From Clostridium paraputrificum (GTDB taxonomy: Bacteria; Bacillota; Clostridia; Clostridiales; Clostridiaceae): DNA of 64,000 nucleotides. Numbering within the stretch: position 1 is the stretch's first letter; every line of letters begins with the position of its first letter. Below, piece after piece: positions 56,002 to 64,000 of this stretch. A program made the position numbers and the translations under genes. Below the pieces are notes generated by a model. The model saw only the letters and a program-made list of their open reading frames with translations. It ran no database searches and was not told where the DNA came from. The stretch covers positions 806,001 to 870,000 of the forward strand of contig NZ_UAWH01000005.1 in the NCBI RefSeq assembly GCF_900447045.1, given 5' to 3'.

Positions 56002-56034
56002 AAGAGAAATTGCATTGCAATTTCTCTTATTTTT
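56002..56034. terminator. Bidirectional terminator asnA / birA
   Basis: AAGAGAAATTGC (56002-56013) and GCAATTTCTCTT (56017-56028) pair perfectly around ATT, followed by ATTTTTAATA. Confidence 0.9.
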
Positions 56035-56049
56035 AATATAGGATGCTTA

Positions 56050-57015
56050 TTATTTAAAAGTAATTTCACCACTTAAAATATTTTTTTTATTTCCATTTTC
56101 GTCTAAAACAATTAATTCGCCATTATCGTCTAATCCAATACAGTTAACTTTCTCTTTCCCCCTTGAAGTAACAAGAAAAGCTTGCTTATTTATTATAAGA
56201 GAATGAGTTTTACTAATTTCAGCAACCTCTGAATATATATTTTTTTCTATAAAATCAATATATAAATATTCGAAATTATTTAGAAATAAAGCAAGAAGTT
56301 TATTTCTATCATAACTAATATTCGTCTCTATCTTTAAAGATGTTGCAGTATTTTTTAGTTCCTCTAGAATATCATTTGAATTTATATTAACATTAATTCC
56401 AACGCCAACTACGATATAGTTTATTCTATCCATATCGCATTTCATTTCTGTTAATATTCCACATATTTTTTTGTTATTTAAATATATATCGTTAGGCCAC
56501 TTTATTTTTGCATCTATTCCATAGTTATTTAATGTTTTGATTAAGGCGGCAGAAGCTATTTGAGTAATTTTGTGAGCGTTTGTAGGTTCAATATTAGGCC
56601 TTAATATAATTGACAGCCATAATCCACCTTTAGGTGATGACCAGTATCGTCCTAATCTACCTTTTCCGCCACTTTGTTCTTCAGCAATTATTATTGTTCC
56701 ATCTTTTATATCAATGCTATTTCCAAGTAGTTTTGCTTTATCATTAGTTGATGAGAGTGACTTAAAGTATTCTATATTTTGTCCTATATATCTAGTAGTT
56801 AAATATTTATTTATATCACTTTTTAATATTAAGTCAGGAGAGTTAACTAATTTATATCCTTTATTAGATACTCCTACAATTTCGTATCCATCCTCTTTTA
56901 GAACTTTTATATGTTTCCAAACAGAGGCTCTAGTTATTCCTAAACCTTTGCTAATTTCTTCTCCTGATACATAGTTGTCACTTTCTTTTAGAAGTTTGAT
57001 TATTTCTTCTTTCAT
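56050..57015 (-). CDS. birA: Biotin ligase / biotin repressor BirA
   Basis: BirA biotinylates acyl carriers and, as here with a DNA-binding domain, represses biotin genes. An N-terminal winged helix (EEISKGLGITRASVWKHIKVL) precedes the ligase core with EEQSGGKGRLGRYWSSPKGG (biotinyl-AMP binding), KWPNDIYLNNKKICGIL and a C-terminal SH3-like domain. ATG 57015 is chosen because GGGAGATT lies upstream; the longer frame to 57057 contains that site. Confidence 0.94.
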   Translation of the reverse strand: MKEEIIKLLKESDNYVSGEEISKGLGITRASVWKHIKVLKEDGYEIVGVSNKGYKLVNSPDLILKSDINKYLTTRYIGQNIEYFKSLSSTNDKAKLLGNSIDIKDGTIIIAEEQSGGKGRLGRYWSSPKGGLWLSIILRPNIEPTNAHKITQIASAALIKTLNNYGIDAKIKWPNDIYLNNKKICGILTEMKCDMDRINYIVVGVGINVNINSNDILEELKNTATSLKIETNISYDRNKLLALFLNNFEYLYIDFIEKNIYSEVAEISKTHSLIINKQAFLVTSRGKEKVNCIGLDDNGELIVLDENGNKKNILSGEITFK

Positions 57016-57184
57016 AAAAAATCTCCCACAATAGATTATTAACTTAACATATTGCATATTATAACATAGAAAATAATAAAAAAGATTAAGTAGTCTACAA
57101 AATATTAAGTATTTCGTAATTATTTATTGAATTTTGTTTGTAATAATATTATTATGAAGAGAAGTGGGAAAAGGAGTGAGTAAG

Positions 57185-58630
57185 GTGAAGCCAGAGAAAG
57201 ATAAAAAGAAAATGTCAAAGAAGACTAAAATTATAATAACAATATCCATTATTCTAGCTTTATTAGTTGGATCCGTTGTATTTGGATATTTTTATGTTAG
57301 AAGTAAGATATACAGTAATTCAGATATATCAGATATAACAACAGAAGATTCATTTGAAGAGGTACCAGGAATAACTAATATCCTATTAATAGGTACAGAT
57401 GCTAGAGATCTTAATGAGAGGGCAAGATCAGATTCTATTATAATTGCAACAATAGATAATAATACTAAGAAGTTAAAGTTGTCCTCAATAATGAGAGATA
57501 CTTTTGTAGATATACCAGGATATGGTGAACAAAAAATTAATGCTGCTTTAGCATTAGGTGGACCAGAATTATTAATGAAGACCATAAAAGAGAATTTTAA
57601 CTTTACATTAGATAAATATGTAATGGTTAACTTCTGGGGATTTGAAGATATAATAGATGGTATTGGTGGAATAGAAGTGGATGTAAAAGATTATGAAATT
57701 CCAGAAATTAATAAATTTATTGGAGAAGTTAGAGATGTAAAATCACCACCTTTAACTACATCAGGATTACAACATTTAGATGGACAGCAGGCTTTAGCAT
57801 ATGCAAGAATAAGAAAAGTTGGTAATGGAAGCTATGAAAGAACAGAACGTCAAAGAAGAGTTCTTGATATAGTAGCTGAAAAAATGATGGATGTAAGCGT
57901 AGTTAAATATCCAGGTCTTTTATATGACTTATTGCCATCAGTTAAGACTAATATAGAACCATTAACCTTATTAAATTATGCATATACGGTTTCTAAGTTT
58001 GGAGAACTTAAATTTGAACAATTGCAAATTCCTGCTACTGAATTATCTCAAGGTGGCTTATATAGAAATAAAGGATGGGTTTTATTAACAGATAAAGAGC
58101 AGAATGGAAAAATACTAAATGATTTTATCTATAATGATAAACCATATTCTAGTGAAGATATAGATAAGGATCATTTTAATAGTGTAATGGCAAATTACAA
58201 TGCTTTAAATAATGAATATAAGCAACAACATGGAGAGCCTACTCATATTGAAGAAAATGATGATGAGTTAGATAAAATTGAGCAGGAAAAGCCGGCAAAT
58301 AAGCCAACAGAGCCTGAAGCACCAAAGTTAGTGGAAGTTCCTAAAAACTTAGTTGGAAAAGATGTTGGTGAAGTGAAGAATATTTTGGCGAATTTAGGAC
58401 TTAATTTTAATGTTAGTAAATCAAGTTTTATTACAACAAGTGATAAAAATTTAGATGGTAAAGTTGGATATGTTTCAAATTCAGGAGCTTCTATAAAAGT
58501 GGGAAGTACTATTGAGATAAAGCTGTATAAATATGAAAAGCCAGATGAATCAACACCTCCAGATAATCCTGAACCTCCAGTGAATCCGCCAGAAGAACCT
58601 GATGGAAAGGTTGATGGGCCTACTACTTAA
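57185..58630 (+). CDS. LytR-CpsA-Psr (LCP) family ligase with C-terminal PASTA domain
   Basis: LCP proteins attach teichoic acids or other glycopolymers to peptidoglycan outside the membrane. After a lysine-rich start and one membrane helix (about 15-40), the LCP domain shows LLIGTDARD, RARSDSIIIATID, SIMRDTFVDIPGYGEQKINAA and the later ERQRRVL. A linker leads to one PASTA repeat (VPKNLVGKDVGEVKNILANL) and a Pro/Glu-rich tail. PASTA domains bind cell-wall material. GTG 57185 is chosen over GTG 57164, which precedes the ribosome site AAAAGGAG. Confidence 0.92.
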   Translation: MKPEKDKKKMSKKTKIIITISIILALLVGSVVFGYFYVRSKIYSNSDISDITTEDSFEEVPGITNILLIGTDARDLNERARSDSIIIATIDNNTKKLKLSSIMRDTFVDIPGYGEQKINAALALGGPELLMKTIKENFNFTLDKYVMVNFWGFEDIIDGIGGIEVDVKDYEIPEINKFIGEVRDVKSPPLTTSGLQHLDGQQALAYARIRKVGNGSYERTERQRRVLDIVAEKMMDVSVVKYPGLLYDLLPSVKTNIEPLTLLNYAYTVSKFGELKFEQLQIPATELSQGGLYRNKGWVLLTDKEQNGKILNDFIYNDKPYSSEDIDKDHFNSVMANYNALNNEYKQQHGEPTHIEENDDELDKIEQEKPANKPTEPEAPKLVEVPKNLVGKDVGEVKNILANLGLNFNVSKSSFITTSDKNLDGKVGYVSNSGASIKVGSTIEIKLYKYEKPDESTPPDNPEPPVNPPEEPDGKVDGPTT

Positions 58631-58646
58631 AAGGAATATTATAGGC

Positions 58647-58681
58647 AAAAAGATGAGATGATTTATATCTCATCTTTTTTC
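58647..58681 (+). terminator. Terminator of the LCP gene
   Basis: AAAGATGAGAT (58648-58658) and ATCTCATCTTT (58667-58677) pair perfectly, followed by TTT. Confidence 0.9.
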
Positions 58682-58798
58682 ACTTTTACTAGAAGTGGGA
58701 TGGATATTTGTTTCCATGTGATTTGGAACTTGACAGGGAACAAGCAAAATAAATATTAACCACCCCTTTTTCATATTATTACAAAATTATTACTTGTG

Positions 58799-58827
58799 TT
58801 GAAGTATTGTGTAAAAAAAGATATAAT
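58799..58827 (+). promoter_or_regulatory. Promoter of the phosphodiester glycosidase gene
   Basis: TTGAAG (58799-58804), 17 bases, TATAAT (58822-58827). Confidence 0.7.
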
Positions 58828-58863
58828 TTTATAAGTAAAAATAGATATAGTATAGGTGGTAAC

Positions 58864-59886
58864 ATGGGGAGAAAAAAGATAACGAGATCGGAAAAGAATA
58901 AGAAAACGAGCTGGAAAGTAGTATTAGCCTTTTTTGCTTTTATGATTATATTTACAGGGGTAACAGCTCCATTTATGATTTTATATGGACCTTTTGAAGA
59001 TGCAAAAAGAACATTTGTTGGAACAGCAATGTCTTCAATGCACTATCAGTGGTTAGCAACAACATTTTTATCTCAAGATCAAATTGATGAGATTTTAGGT
59101 AAAAGTCAGGAAGTTGTGTCAAATGAAAATCAAGATTTTAGCCTTATAGAAATTTCAAAGGTAAAGGATGACAGTATAGAGGTGGCTACTTTAACTGATA
59201 ACAGTAAATTTACAGGTCATGTATTAATAGTAAAAGATCCTACTAGGGTTAAGGTTGGAGTTACATCAAAATTGTTTAAAGAAGGTGAAACTACATCGCA
59301 AATAGCTCAAAATTATGATGCTGTAGCAGCTATTAATGGAGGAGCTTTTACAGATGAAGAAGGTAGCCAATTGTGGACATCCAATGGTGGTATACCTGTT
59401 GGGGTATTAATTTCCGATGGAAAGATATTAAATGATGATGCTCCAGGTGGGCGTTATGATGTAGCTGCTATGACGAAGGATGGAAGACTTTTAGTAGGAG
59501 GCTATACATTAAAGCAATTAGAAGAACAGAATGTAGTGGATGCTCTTACATTTACACCAGAGGGAGCAAGTCCAGTATTAGTTATAAACGGTAAAATGAC
59601 TAAAATATCAGGAGATGGTGGCTTAGGAACTGCTCCAAGAACATTAATTGGACAAAGAAGAGATGGTGCTATAGTGCTAGTTGTGTTAGATTCAAAGGTT
59701 CCTGGAGGAAGGATAGCAGCCACATTAAAAGAAAGCCAAGAAATTATGTACAAGTTAGACTGTGTTACAGCAACAATGCTTGATGGTGGGAAATCTGCAA
59801 CTATGTATTATGATGGAGAGGTAATTAATAATCCTTCTAATAGTTTAGGTGAAAGACCAATAGCATCTGCATTCATAGTTAAATAA
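58864..59886 (+). CDS. Membrane-anchored phosphodiester glycosidase family protein (NAGPA-like)
   Basis: After a basic N-terminus and one membrane helix (about 20-42) the NAGPA / DUF2233 domain follows. Marks are DAVAAINGGAFTDE, the RTLIGQRRDGAIVLVVLD segment and the terminal LDGGKSATMYYDGE. The family includes the enzyme that uncovers mannose-6-phosphate by cutting GlcNAc-1-phosphodiesters, and bacterial members are linked to wall teichoic acid and exopolysaccharide. ATG 58864 follows ATAGGTGGT. It lies next to an LCP ligase gene and 17 bases before a membrane-anchored partner. Confidence 0.88.
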   Translation: MGRKKITRSEKNKKTSWKVVLAFFAFMIIFTGVTAPFMILYGPFEDAKRTFVGTAMSSMHYQWLATTFLSQDQIDEILGKSQEVVSNENQDFSLIEISKVKDDSIEVATLTDNSKFTGHVLIVKDPTRVKVGVTSKLFKEGETTSQIAQNYDAVAAINGGAFTDEEGSQLWTSNGGIPVGVLISDGKILNDDAPGGRYDVAAMTKDGRLLVGGYTLKQLEEQNVVDALTFTPEGASPVLVINGKMTKISGDGGLGTAPRTLIGQRRDGAIVLVVLDSKVPGGRIAATLKESQEIMYKLDCVTATMLDGGKSATMYYDGEVINNPSNSLGERPIASAFIVK

Positions 59887-59903
59887 GTGGTGAGGTAATA
59901 TAT

Positions 59904-60941
59904 ATGAAAAACTTAAAACGTGTTGTAATATGGGCTTTATTATCATTATCTTTACAAGCTGGAGGGCTATACATTTTAGAGAGGATGTATTTTAAGCATT
60001 CCTCAGATTTTAAAGTTGAGAAAGTAGAAGTTAAGCCAGTAGAAGCTAATGTTACCATTCCTAATAATATAGAATATGTAAAAGTTTCATACTCAGGAAG
60101 ATATATTTCATATTTTAATAATGATAAGTTATATGCTATAAACACTAAAAATGGTGAAGAGAATGAAATATCAATAGAGGATTCTGATGAAATACTATAT
60201 GCGGATTGGATAGAGAATGTAAATAGAATTATATTAGTTATAAGAGATATAAACGATAGAGTACAGCTTTATACATATGATATAAATTCAAAAACTGAAC
60301 ATAAAATAAAAGAATTAGGCAATTATTCTAATAGTATGAAGATTAATGGATTAGAGGTATCAAGTAAAACAGGTGTTAAATATATTGCATTAACATGGGG
60401 AAGTAGTAGACCAACAATTTATAGAATTGATATTAATGAAACACTTACTAAGGTATCTCATAATATAAAGAATTTAGGGGAGATTGCTGCTTTTCAAAAT
60501 AAAGATATACTAATCTGTGAAGATGAGTCAAGAAATAGCTTTTATAGTTATACAAATGGAAAAAGTAAAAAGTTAAATCTAAATATTTCTGGGAAACTAG
60601 ATGTGCTAGGAACAGATAGCAATGATAATATTTATTTCGGTGAATATGAAGGAGATAAAATCTACAGAATAGTGTATGGTTCTTTAAATACTAAGGAAGG
60701 TGAATGGCAATCATTAGCACTTGATGAAAGCAAAAATAAAGAAGATATTTATGTAACTGAAAATGGAGAAATCCTTATTAATGATAATTTAAAAGGGATG
60801 GTTCTAAATAAAACTACTGGTGAAACTATTTCATATAAAGGAAAGTTTGTTAGTATGAACGATAAGATTATATATAGTAATAAAGAAGGTTATATTTATA
60901 TTAAAAATATAAAAGATGTGGATAGTGCAACAGAGGTTTAA
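59904..60941 (+). CDS. Membrane-anchored beta-propeller-like protein of unknown function
   Basis: A single N-terminal membrane helix (about 8-27) precedes about 300 extracytoplasmic residues. These form repeating strand patterns such as KVSYSGRYISYFNNDKLYAI, WIENVNRIILVIRD and KDILICEDESRNSFYSY, which look like blades of a beta-propeller. No catalytic motif is seen. It follows the phosphodiester glycosidase by 17 bases and is probably co-transcribed, so it may help that enzyme bind or sense the wall. I cannot name a family. Confidence 0.65.
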   Translation: MKNLKRVVIWALLSLSLQAGGLYILERMYFKHSSDFKVEKVEVKPVEANVTIPNNIEYVKVSYSGRYISYFNNDKLYAINTKNGEENEISIEDSDEILYADWIENVNRIILVIRDINDRVQLYTYDINSKTEHKIKELGNYSNSMKINGLEVSSKTGVKYIALTWGSSRPTIYRIDINETLTKVSHNIKNLGEIAAFQNKDILICEDESRNSFYSYTNGKSKKLNLNISGKLDVLGTDSNDNIYFGEYEGDKIYRIVYGSLNTKEGEWQSLALDESKNKEDIYVTENGEILINDNLKGMVLNKTTGETISYKGKFVSMNDKIIYSNKEGYIYIKNIKDVDSATEV

Positions 60942-60951
60942 AGAAGTATAA

Positions 60952-60981
60952 TTGTATATTCATTAATATATATGGTATAAT
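60952..60981 (+). promoter_or_regulatory. trmB promoter
   Basis: TTGTAT (60952-60957), 18 bases, TATAAT (60976-60981). Confidence 0.6.
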
Positions 60982-61023
60982 ACAACTCGCTAACGAAAAA
61001 CGTTCCTAGGAGGATTTTTACAT

Positions 61024-61665
61024 ATGAGGCTAAGAAAAAAGTGGTGGGCTAGACCTGAATTAGAAGAGAGTAATATATTCATAAGCAAACCAGCTGATTT
61101 AAAAGGAAAATGGAGAGAAGAGTTTGGAAATAACAATCCTATTCATTTAGAACTTGGATGTGGTAGAGGAGGATTCTTAACAGAAAATTGCAAAAGATAT
61201 CCTGATATTAATCATATAGCTGTAGATTTAAAAGATGAAGTATTAGTGTATGCATTAAGAAAGGTTAAGGAAGTCCAACCTGAATTAACTAATGCTAGAA
61301 TAGTAGCTTTAAATATAAGCTTTATAGCAGACCTGTTTGATAAAGATGAAATAGATAAGATATATATAAATTTCTGTAATCCATGGCCAAAGGATAGACA
61401 TAATAAGAGAAGATTAACTCATATAAGGTTTTTGAATGAGTATAAGAAGTTTTTAAAGCCAGGAGCACAAATATGGTTTAAAACTGATGATACAGACTTA
61501 TTCAATGATTCACAAGAGTATTTTAAGGAATGTGGATTTAATATAGATTTCTTAACTTATGATTTACATAACTCAGATTTTAAGAATAATATAATGACAG
61601 AGTATGAAACAAAGTTTACTTCATTAGGTATGAAGACTATGTGTTTAATTGCAACATTAAAGTAG
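61024..61665 (+). CDS. trmB: tRNA (guanine-N7)-methyltransferase TrmB
   Basis: TrmB methylates G46 in the variable loop of tRNA. The SAM site [10 protein letters not shown], the [18 protein letters not shown] signature and the FKTDD motif near the C-terminus are all present in 213 residues. The [15 protein letters not shown] start is typical of Firmicute TrmB. It has a strong AGGAGG ribosome site and its own terminator. Confidence 0.96.
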   Translation: MRLRKKWWARPELEESNIFISKPADLKGKWREEFGNNNPIHLELGCGRGGFLTENCKRYPDINHIAVDLKDEVLVYALRKVKEVQPELTNARIVALNISFIADLFDKDEIDKIYINFCNPWPKDRHNKRRLTHIRFLNEYKKFLKPGAQIWFKTDDTDLFNDSQEYFKECGFNIDFLTYDLHNSDFKNNIMTEYETKFTSLGMKTMCLIATLK

Positions 61666-61667
61666 AA

Positions 61668-61708
61668 AAAAGGAGATATCAAAAGGTAATTTTGATATCT
61701 CCTTTCTG
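61668..61708. terminator. Bidirectional terminator trmB / ppx
   Basis: AAAGGAGATATCAAAA (61669-61684) and TTTTGATATCTCCTTT (61690-61705) pair perfectly over 16 bp around GGTAA. Confidence 0.92.
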
Positions 61709-61712
61709 TTTA

Positions 61713-63230
61713 TTAATTAGAGCAAACCTTTTTTATAGTTAAGGTTTTGCTGTATACTTCTTTAAACTTATCTGAACATCTTAGTGCTTGAGAAATTTCT
61801 AAATCAAGATTTAAACAAGAATATAGTTTAATCTCAACAGTATCTTCATTTATAGATACACTTAAATCTTTTACTGCACCAGAAAGACTTCTATCAAGAC
61901 CTTCAGCAATTTTTAAAATGACCCCTAATTCTTCAATAACTTTAAAATCCAGTCTATTTATTATTGAACAGAACTGAGGTAAAGCAACATGATAGCTATT
62001 ATTTCTGTGAGATGCTGCAATTGATGCACTCATTAAAAGTTCTTTATGTGTTAATCCATTAATATATGAGTTTAAAATAATATAAAAAGTATGTTTATGG
62101 TGATTATAGTAATCTATTGATGTACCACAATCATGTAACATAGCAGCTGTCTTTATTATATGGTCATACTCATTGCCTAAATGATGTAATGGTTTGAAAG
62201 CTTCAAATAGTTTTGTGCTAAGGTTATACACGTTTTTAGCATGTTCTTTGTTAATGTGAAGATCTTCTAATATACCATTTATACTATAATCTAGAATGTC
62301 TTCTATAGGTTTAAAATGAGTATTTATGTACTCATACATTATACCTTCTCTAAGACCTCTACCAGACACGATTATTTTTGATGCGTTAACATACTTAATT
62401 ATTTCATGGAATATAGAAACTCCACCAACTATAATATCAGCTCTTTCTTTTGATAAACCATCGAATTTATTTCTAAGCTTATAATCCTTACTTTTTAAAA
62501 GATTATAAATATCATGAACATCATAATCAGTCATTATGTAGTTATGTGTGATATCAAAAGGATATCTATTTTTTATTCTGTTCATTTTTGCAATAGCGCG
62601 GACTGTTCCACCTACACCGATTATAGAATCAAAAGTATTGTTTCCTAACCATTCTATATCTGATAGTTCACTATAGATTTTTGTAATTGCGCCCTCTAAA
62701 TCATCCCTAAGTATTCTATCTTGAAGATTATACTTGTATGTTAAGTTTACGCTACCTATAGGCAAGGTTACACTTTCTTTTATTTCACCATTTAATATCC
62801 AAGCTATATAAGTAGAAGTACCAGCTACATCAACTAAAAGAGAATTATCAAAGTAGATACTTTTTGTAACACCAAGGTAACTAAAATAAAGTTCTTCCTC
62901 GCTAGAAAGTACAATAACATCCATATCTAGTGCTTCTTTTATAGTATGAACAAACCTATCCTTATTTGTAGCAGCACTTAATGCCTCAGTAGCAACAGTT
63001 ACAATATCGCATACCTTAGAAACAGAGGCAAGAGACTTAAATGTAGTTAGCGTGCTAATTGTTTTTTGTATCTTTTCATCAGAAATAAAATCATTATCAA
63101 TTAAGTCGTATCCTAATCTAACTGTGGTACTTAATTCATCTATAATACGAAAGTACCCACCTTCTTCAACTTCTGTCAACATAAATCTAATAGCATTAGA
63201 ACCTATGTCTATAACACCAACCCTATTCAT
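61713..63230 (-). CDS. Ppx/GppA family phosphatase with C-terminal HD domain
   Basis: The ASKHA-fold start GVIDIGSNAIRFMLTEV, the SLLVDVAGTSTYIAW strand and the VGGVSIFHEII segment identify exopolyphosphatase / guanosine pentaphosphate phosphatase. The VDVAGTST motif replaces the usual DIGGGSTE. A C-terminal HD-type domain (AAMLHDCGTSIDYYNHHKHT, ASIAASHRNN) completes the long 505-residue form. It probably degrades polyphosphate or pppGpp. It is on the strand opposite trmB and argS. Confidence 0.88.
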   Translation of the reverse strand: MNRVGVIDIGSNAIRFMLTEVEEGGYFRIIDELSTTVRLGYDLIDNDFISDEKIQKTISTLTTFKSLASVSKVCDIVTVATEALSAATNKDRFVHTIKEALDMDVIVLSSEEELYFSYLGVTKSIYFDNSLLVDVAGTSTYIAWILNGEIKESVTLPIGSVNLTYKYNLQDRILRDDLEGAITKIYSELSDIEWLGNNTFDSIIGVGGTVRAIAKMNRIKNRYPFDITHNYIMTDYDVHDIYNLLKSKDYKLRNKFDGLSKERADIIVGGVSIFHEIIKYVNASKIIVSGRGLREGIMYEYINTHFKPIEDILDYSINGILEDLHINKEHAKNVYNLSTKLFEAFKPLHHLGNEYDHIIKTAAMLHDCGTSIDYYNHHKHTFYIILNSYINGLTHKELLMSASIAASHRNNSYHVALPQFCSIINRLDFKVIEELGVILKIAEGLDRSLSGAVKDLSVSINEDTVEIKLYSCLNLDLEISQALRCSDKFKEVYSKTLTIKKVCSN

Positions 63231-63315
63231 AAATAACTCCTTAAGATATATAATTAGATTAATAATAATATTATTATACTATAGTGTATAGAAAAATGTT
63301 ATGTAAAAATGAATA

Positions 63316-63345
63316 TTGACATTAAAAGTTATTTATAGGTATAAT
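63316..63345 (+). promoter_or_regulatory. argS promoter
   Basis: TTGACA (63316-63321), 18 bases, TATAAT (63340-63345). Confidence 0.8.
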
Positions 63346-63358
63346 GTATAAAAGATAA

Positions 63359-63590
63359 TAGAAAATCAATGAAGAGAAGAGTACTCTAACTGATTTCTAA
63401 AGCGAGCAGGGGAGGGTGTAAGCCCTGTGAATAGGTTAGTTTGGAAGAGAGCCTCTGAGATGCCATCTGAATTGAGTAAGACTGGCCGCAGAATACTGCG
63501 TTAAAAAGTTGAGTGGCAATTTTATTGCAACTAGAGTGGTACCGCGGATATTTCCGTCTCTTGTTATTCAAGAGGCGATTTTTTTATTTT
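63359..63590 (+). promoter_or_regulatory. T-box riboswitch before argS
   Basis: The T-box sequence AGAGTGGTACCGCGG (63533-63547) pairs with the tRNA acceptor end in the antiterminator. A terminator follows: CGTCTCTTG pairs with CAAGAGGCG (about 63555-63577), then seven Ts. Stem I begins near 63370, with a GGGAGGGTG segment near its top. A candidate specifier codon AGA (Arg) is visible in TTGGAAGAGAG (about 63443-63453). Uncharged tRNA-Arg should relieve termination. Confidence 0.92.
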
Positions 63591-63602
63591 AGGAGGATAA
63601 AT

Positions 63603-64000
63603 ATGGATTATAAAAAGAAAATTGCAGAGTTAATAAAAGAACATGTTGATTTAGATTTAGACAAGATAGAAGGATTAATAGAAGTTCCACCAAGACCAGA
63701 AATGGGGGATTATGCATTTCCATGTTTTCAATTAGCTAAGGTTATGAGAAAAGCACCCAATATGATTTCTGGTGAATTAGCAGAAAATATAAATAAAGAT
63801 GGATTTGAAAAGGTTGAACAACTAGGACCATATGTAAATTTCTTTGTTGATAAAGGTGTATTCAGTAAAAATACAATAGAAAAGGTATTAGAAGAAGGAG
63901 ATAACTATGGAGCTTCTAATATTGGAGAAGGAAAAAATGTATGTGTTGAATATTCTTCACCTAATATAGCTAAGCCTTTCCATGTAGGACATCTTTTCAC
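63603..64000 (+). CDS. argS: Arginyl-tRNA synthetase ArgS (C-terminus outside window)
   Basis: The first 132 residues are in the window. They show the ArgRS N-terminal tRNA-binding (Add-1) domain ([20 protein letters not shown]) and the start of the catalytic domain [19 protein letters not shown], containing the class I HVGH motif. It attaches arginine to tRNA-Arg. ATG 63603 follows AGGAGG. The T-box leader just upstream, with an arginine specifier, agrees with the call. Confidence 0.96.
   Translation, partial: MDYKKKIAELIKEHVDLDLDKIEGLIEVPPRPEMGDYAFPCFQLAKVMRKAPNMISGELAENINKDGFEKVEQLGPYVNFFVDKGVFSKNTIEKVLEEGDNYGASNIGEGKNVCVEYSSPNIAKPFHVGHLF

Noticed and set aside
63386..63571. Reverse-strand frame of 61 codons across the argS leader
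   Set aside because: It is the antisense of the T-box RNA; the structure fully explains the sequence.

Overview
The window comes from a low-GC, AT-rich Firmicute, almost certainly a Clostridium sensu stricto (cluster I) species. The evidence is the codon and base composition, strong AGGAGG-type ribosome sites, short U-tailed hairpin terminators between nearly all transcription units, a T-box leader, PyrR-type attenuation, a ZTP (pfl) riboswitch before pyruvate formate-lyase, the MurT/GatD pair, and a fermentative gene set (pflBA, ldh). I see no rRNA, tRNA, CRISPR array, prophage or intact insertion sequence. Most of the window looks like core chromosome. The one visibly decaying patch is around 48.4-52.0 kb.

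Layout. 1-9 kb holds single genes: a partial membrane acyltransferase that appears to start at AUU, a DUF4261 protein, a nicotinamidase-like hydrolase, a HAD phosphatase, an ArsC/Spx-like protein, a Nudix hydrolase, a flavin reductase, an orphan hypF and a chemotaxis receptor. 9-23.3 kb is dominated by envelope and sugar genes: D,D-carboxypeptidase, polysaccharide deacetylase, murT-gatD, a TPR membrane protein, manA, a transglutaminase-like protein, uppP, a phosphofructokinase, a beta-lactamase-fold protein without its nucleophilic serine, and a compact Wzz/tyrosine-kinase fusion.

23.3-34.9 kb is a two-part cobalamin locus. The first operon (cobT-cobU-cobS-cobU-like-cobC-cbiB-cobD-ApgM-like) builds the aminopropanol arm and lower ligand loop and has no visible riboswitch. 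The second (btuF-btuC-btuD-DUF71 ATPase-cobQ) imports and salvages corrinoids and sits behind a cobalamin riboswitch with a terminator. No corrin-ring genes are present, so this reads as salvage and late assembly. The ApgM-like phosphotransferase next to cobD is the best candidate here for an undescribed function: I propose it supplies L-threonine phosphate.

35-37.3 kb has small poorly known genes (HD protein, DUF1919, cyclase). 37.3-43.4 kb is the pyrimidine operon pyrBI-C-F-K-D-E, preceded by two matching PyrR-type hairpins. One lies before a terminator and the other folds over the pyrB ribosome site, suggesting stacked transcriptional and translational control. 43.4-46.7 kb is pflB-pflA behind a ZTP riboswitch. 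47-52 kb has an M48 protease, a long gene-free stretch, and an ABC transporter whose last permease gene is frameshifted. 52-57 kb carries an exonuclease, arginase, ldh, asnA and birA. 57-61 kb is an envelope cluster (LCP-PASTA ligase, phosphodiester glycosidase, membrane-anchored propeller-like protein), followed by trmB, a Ppx/GppA phosphatase, and argS behind an arginine T-box, which runs off the end.
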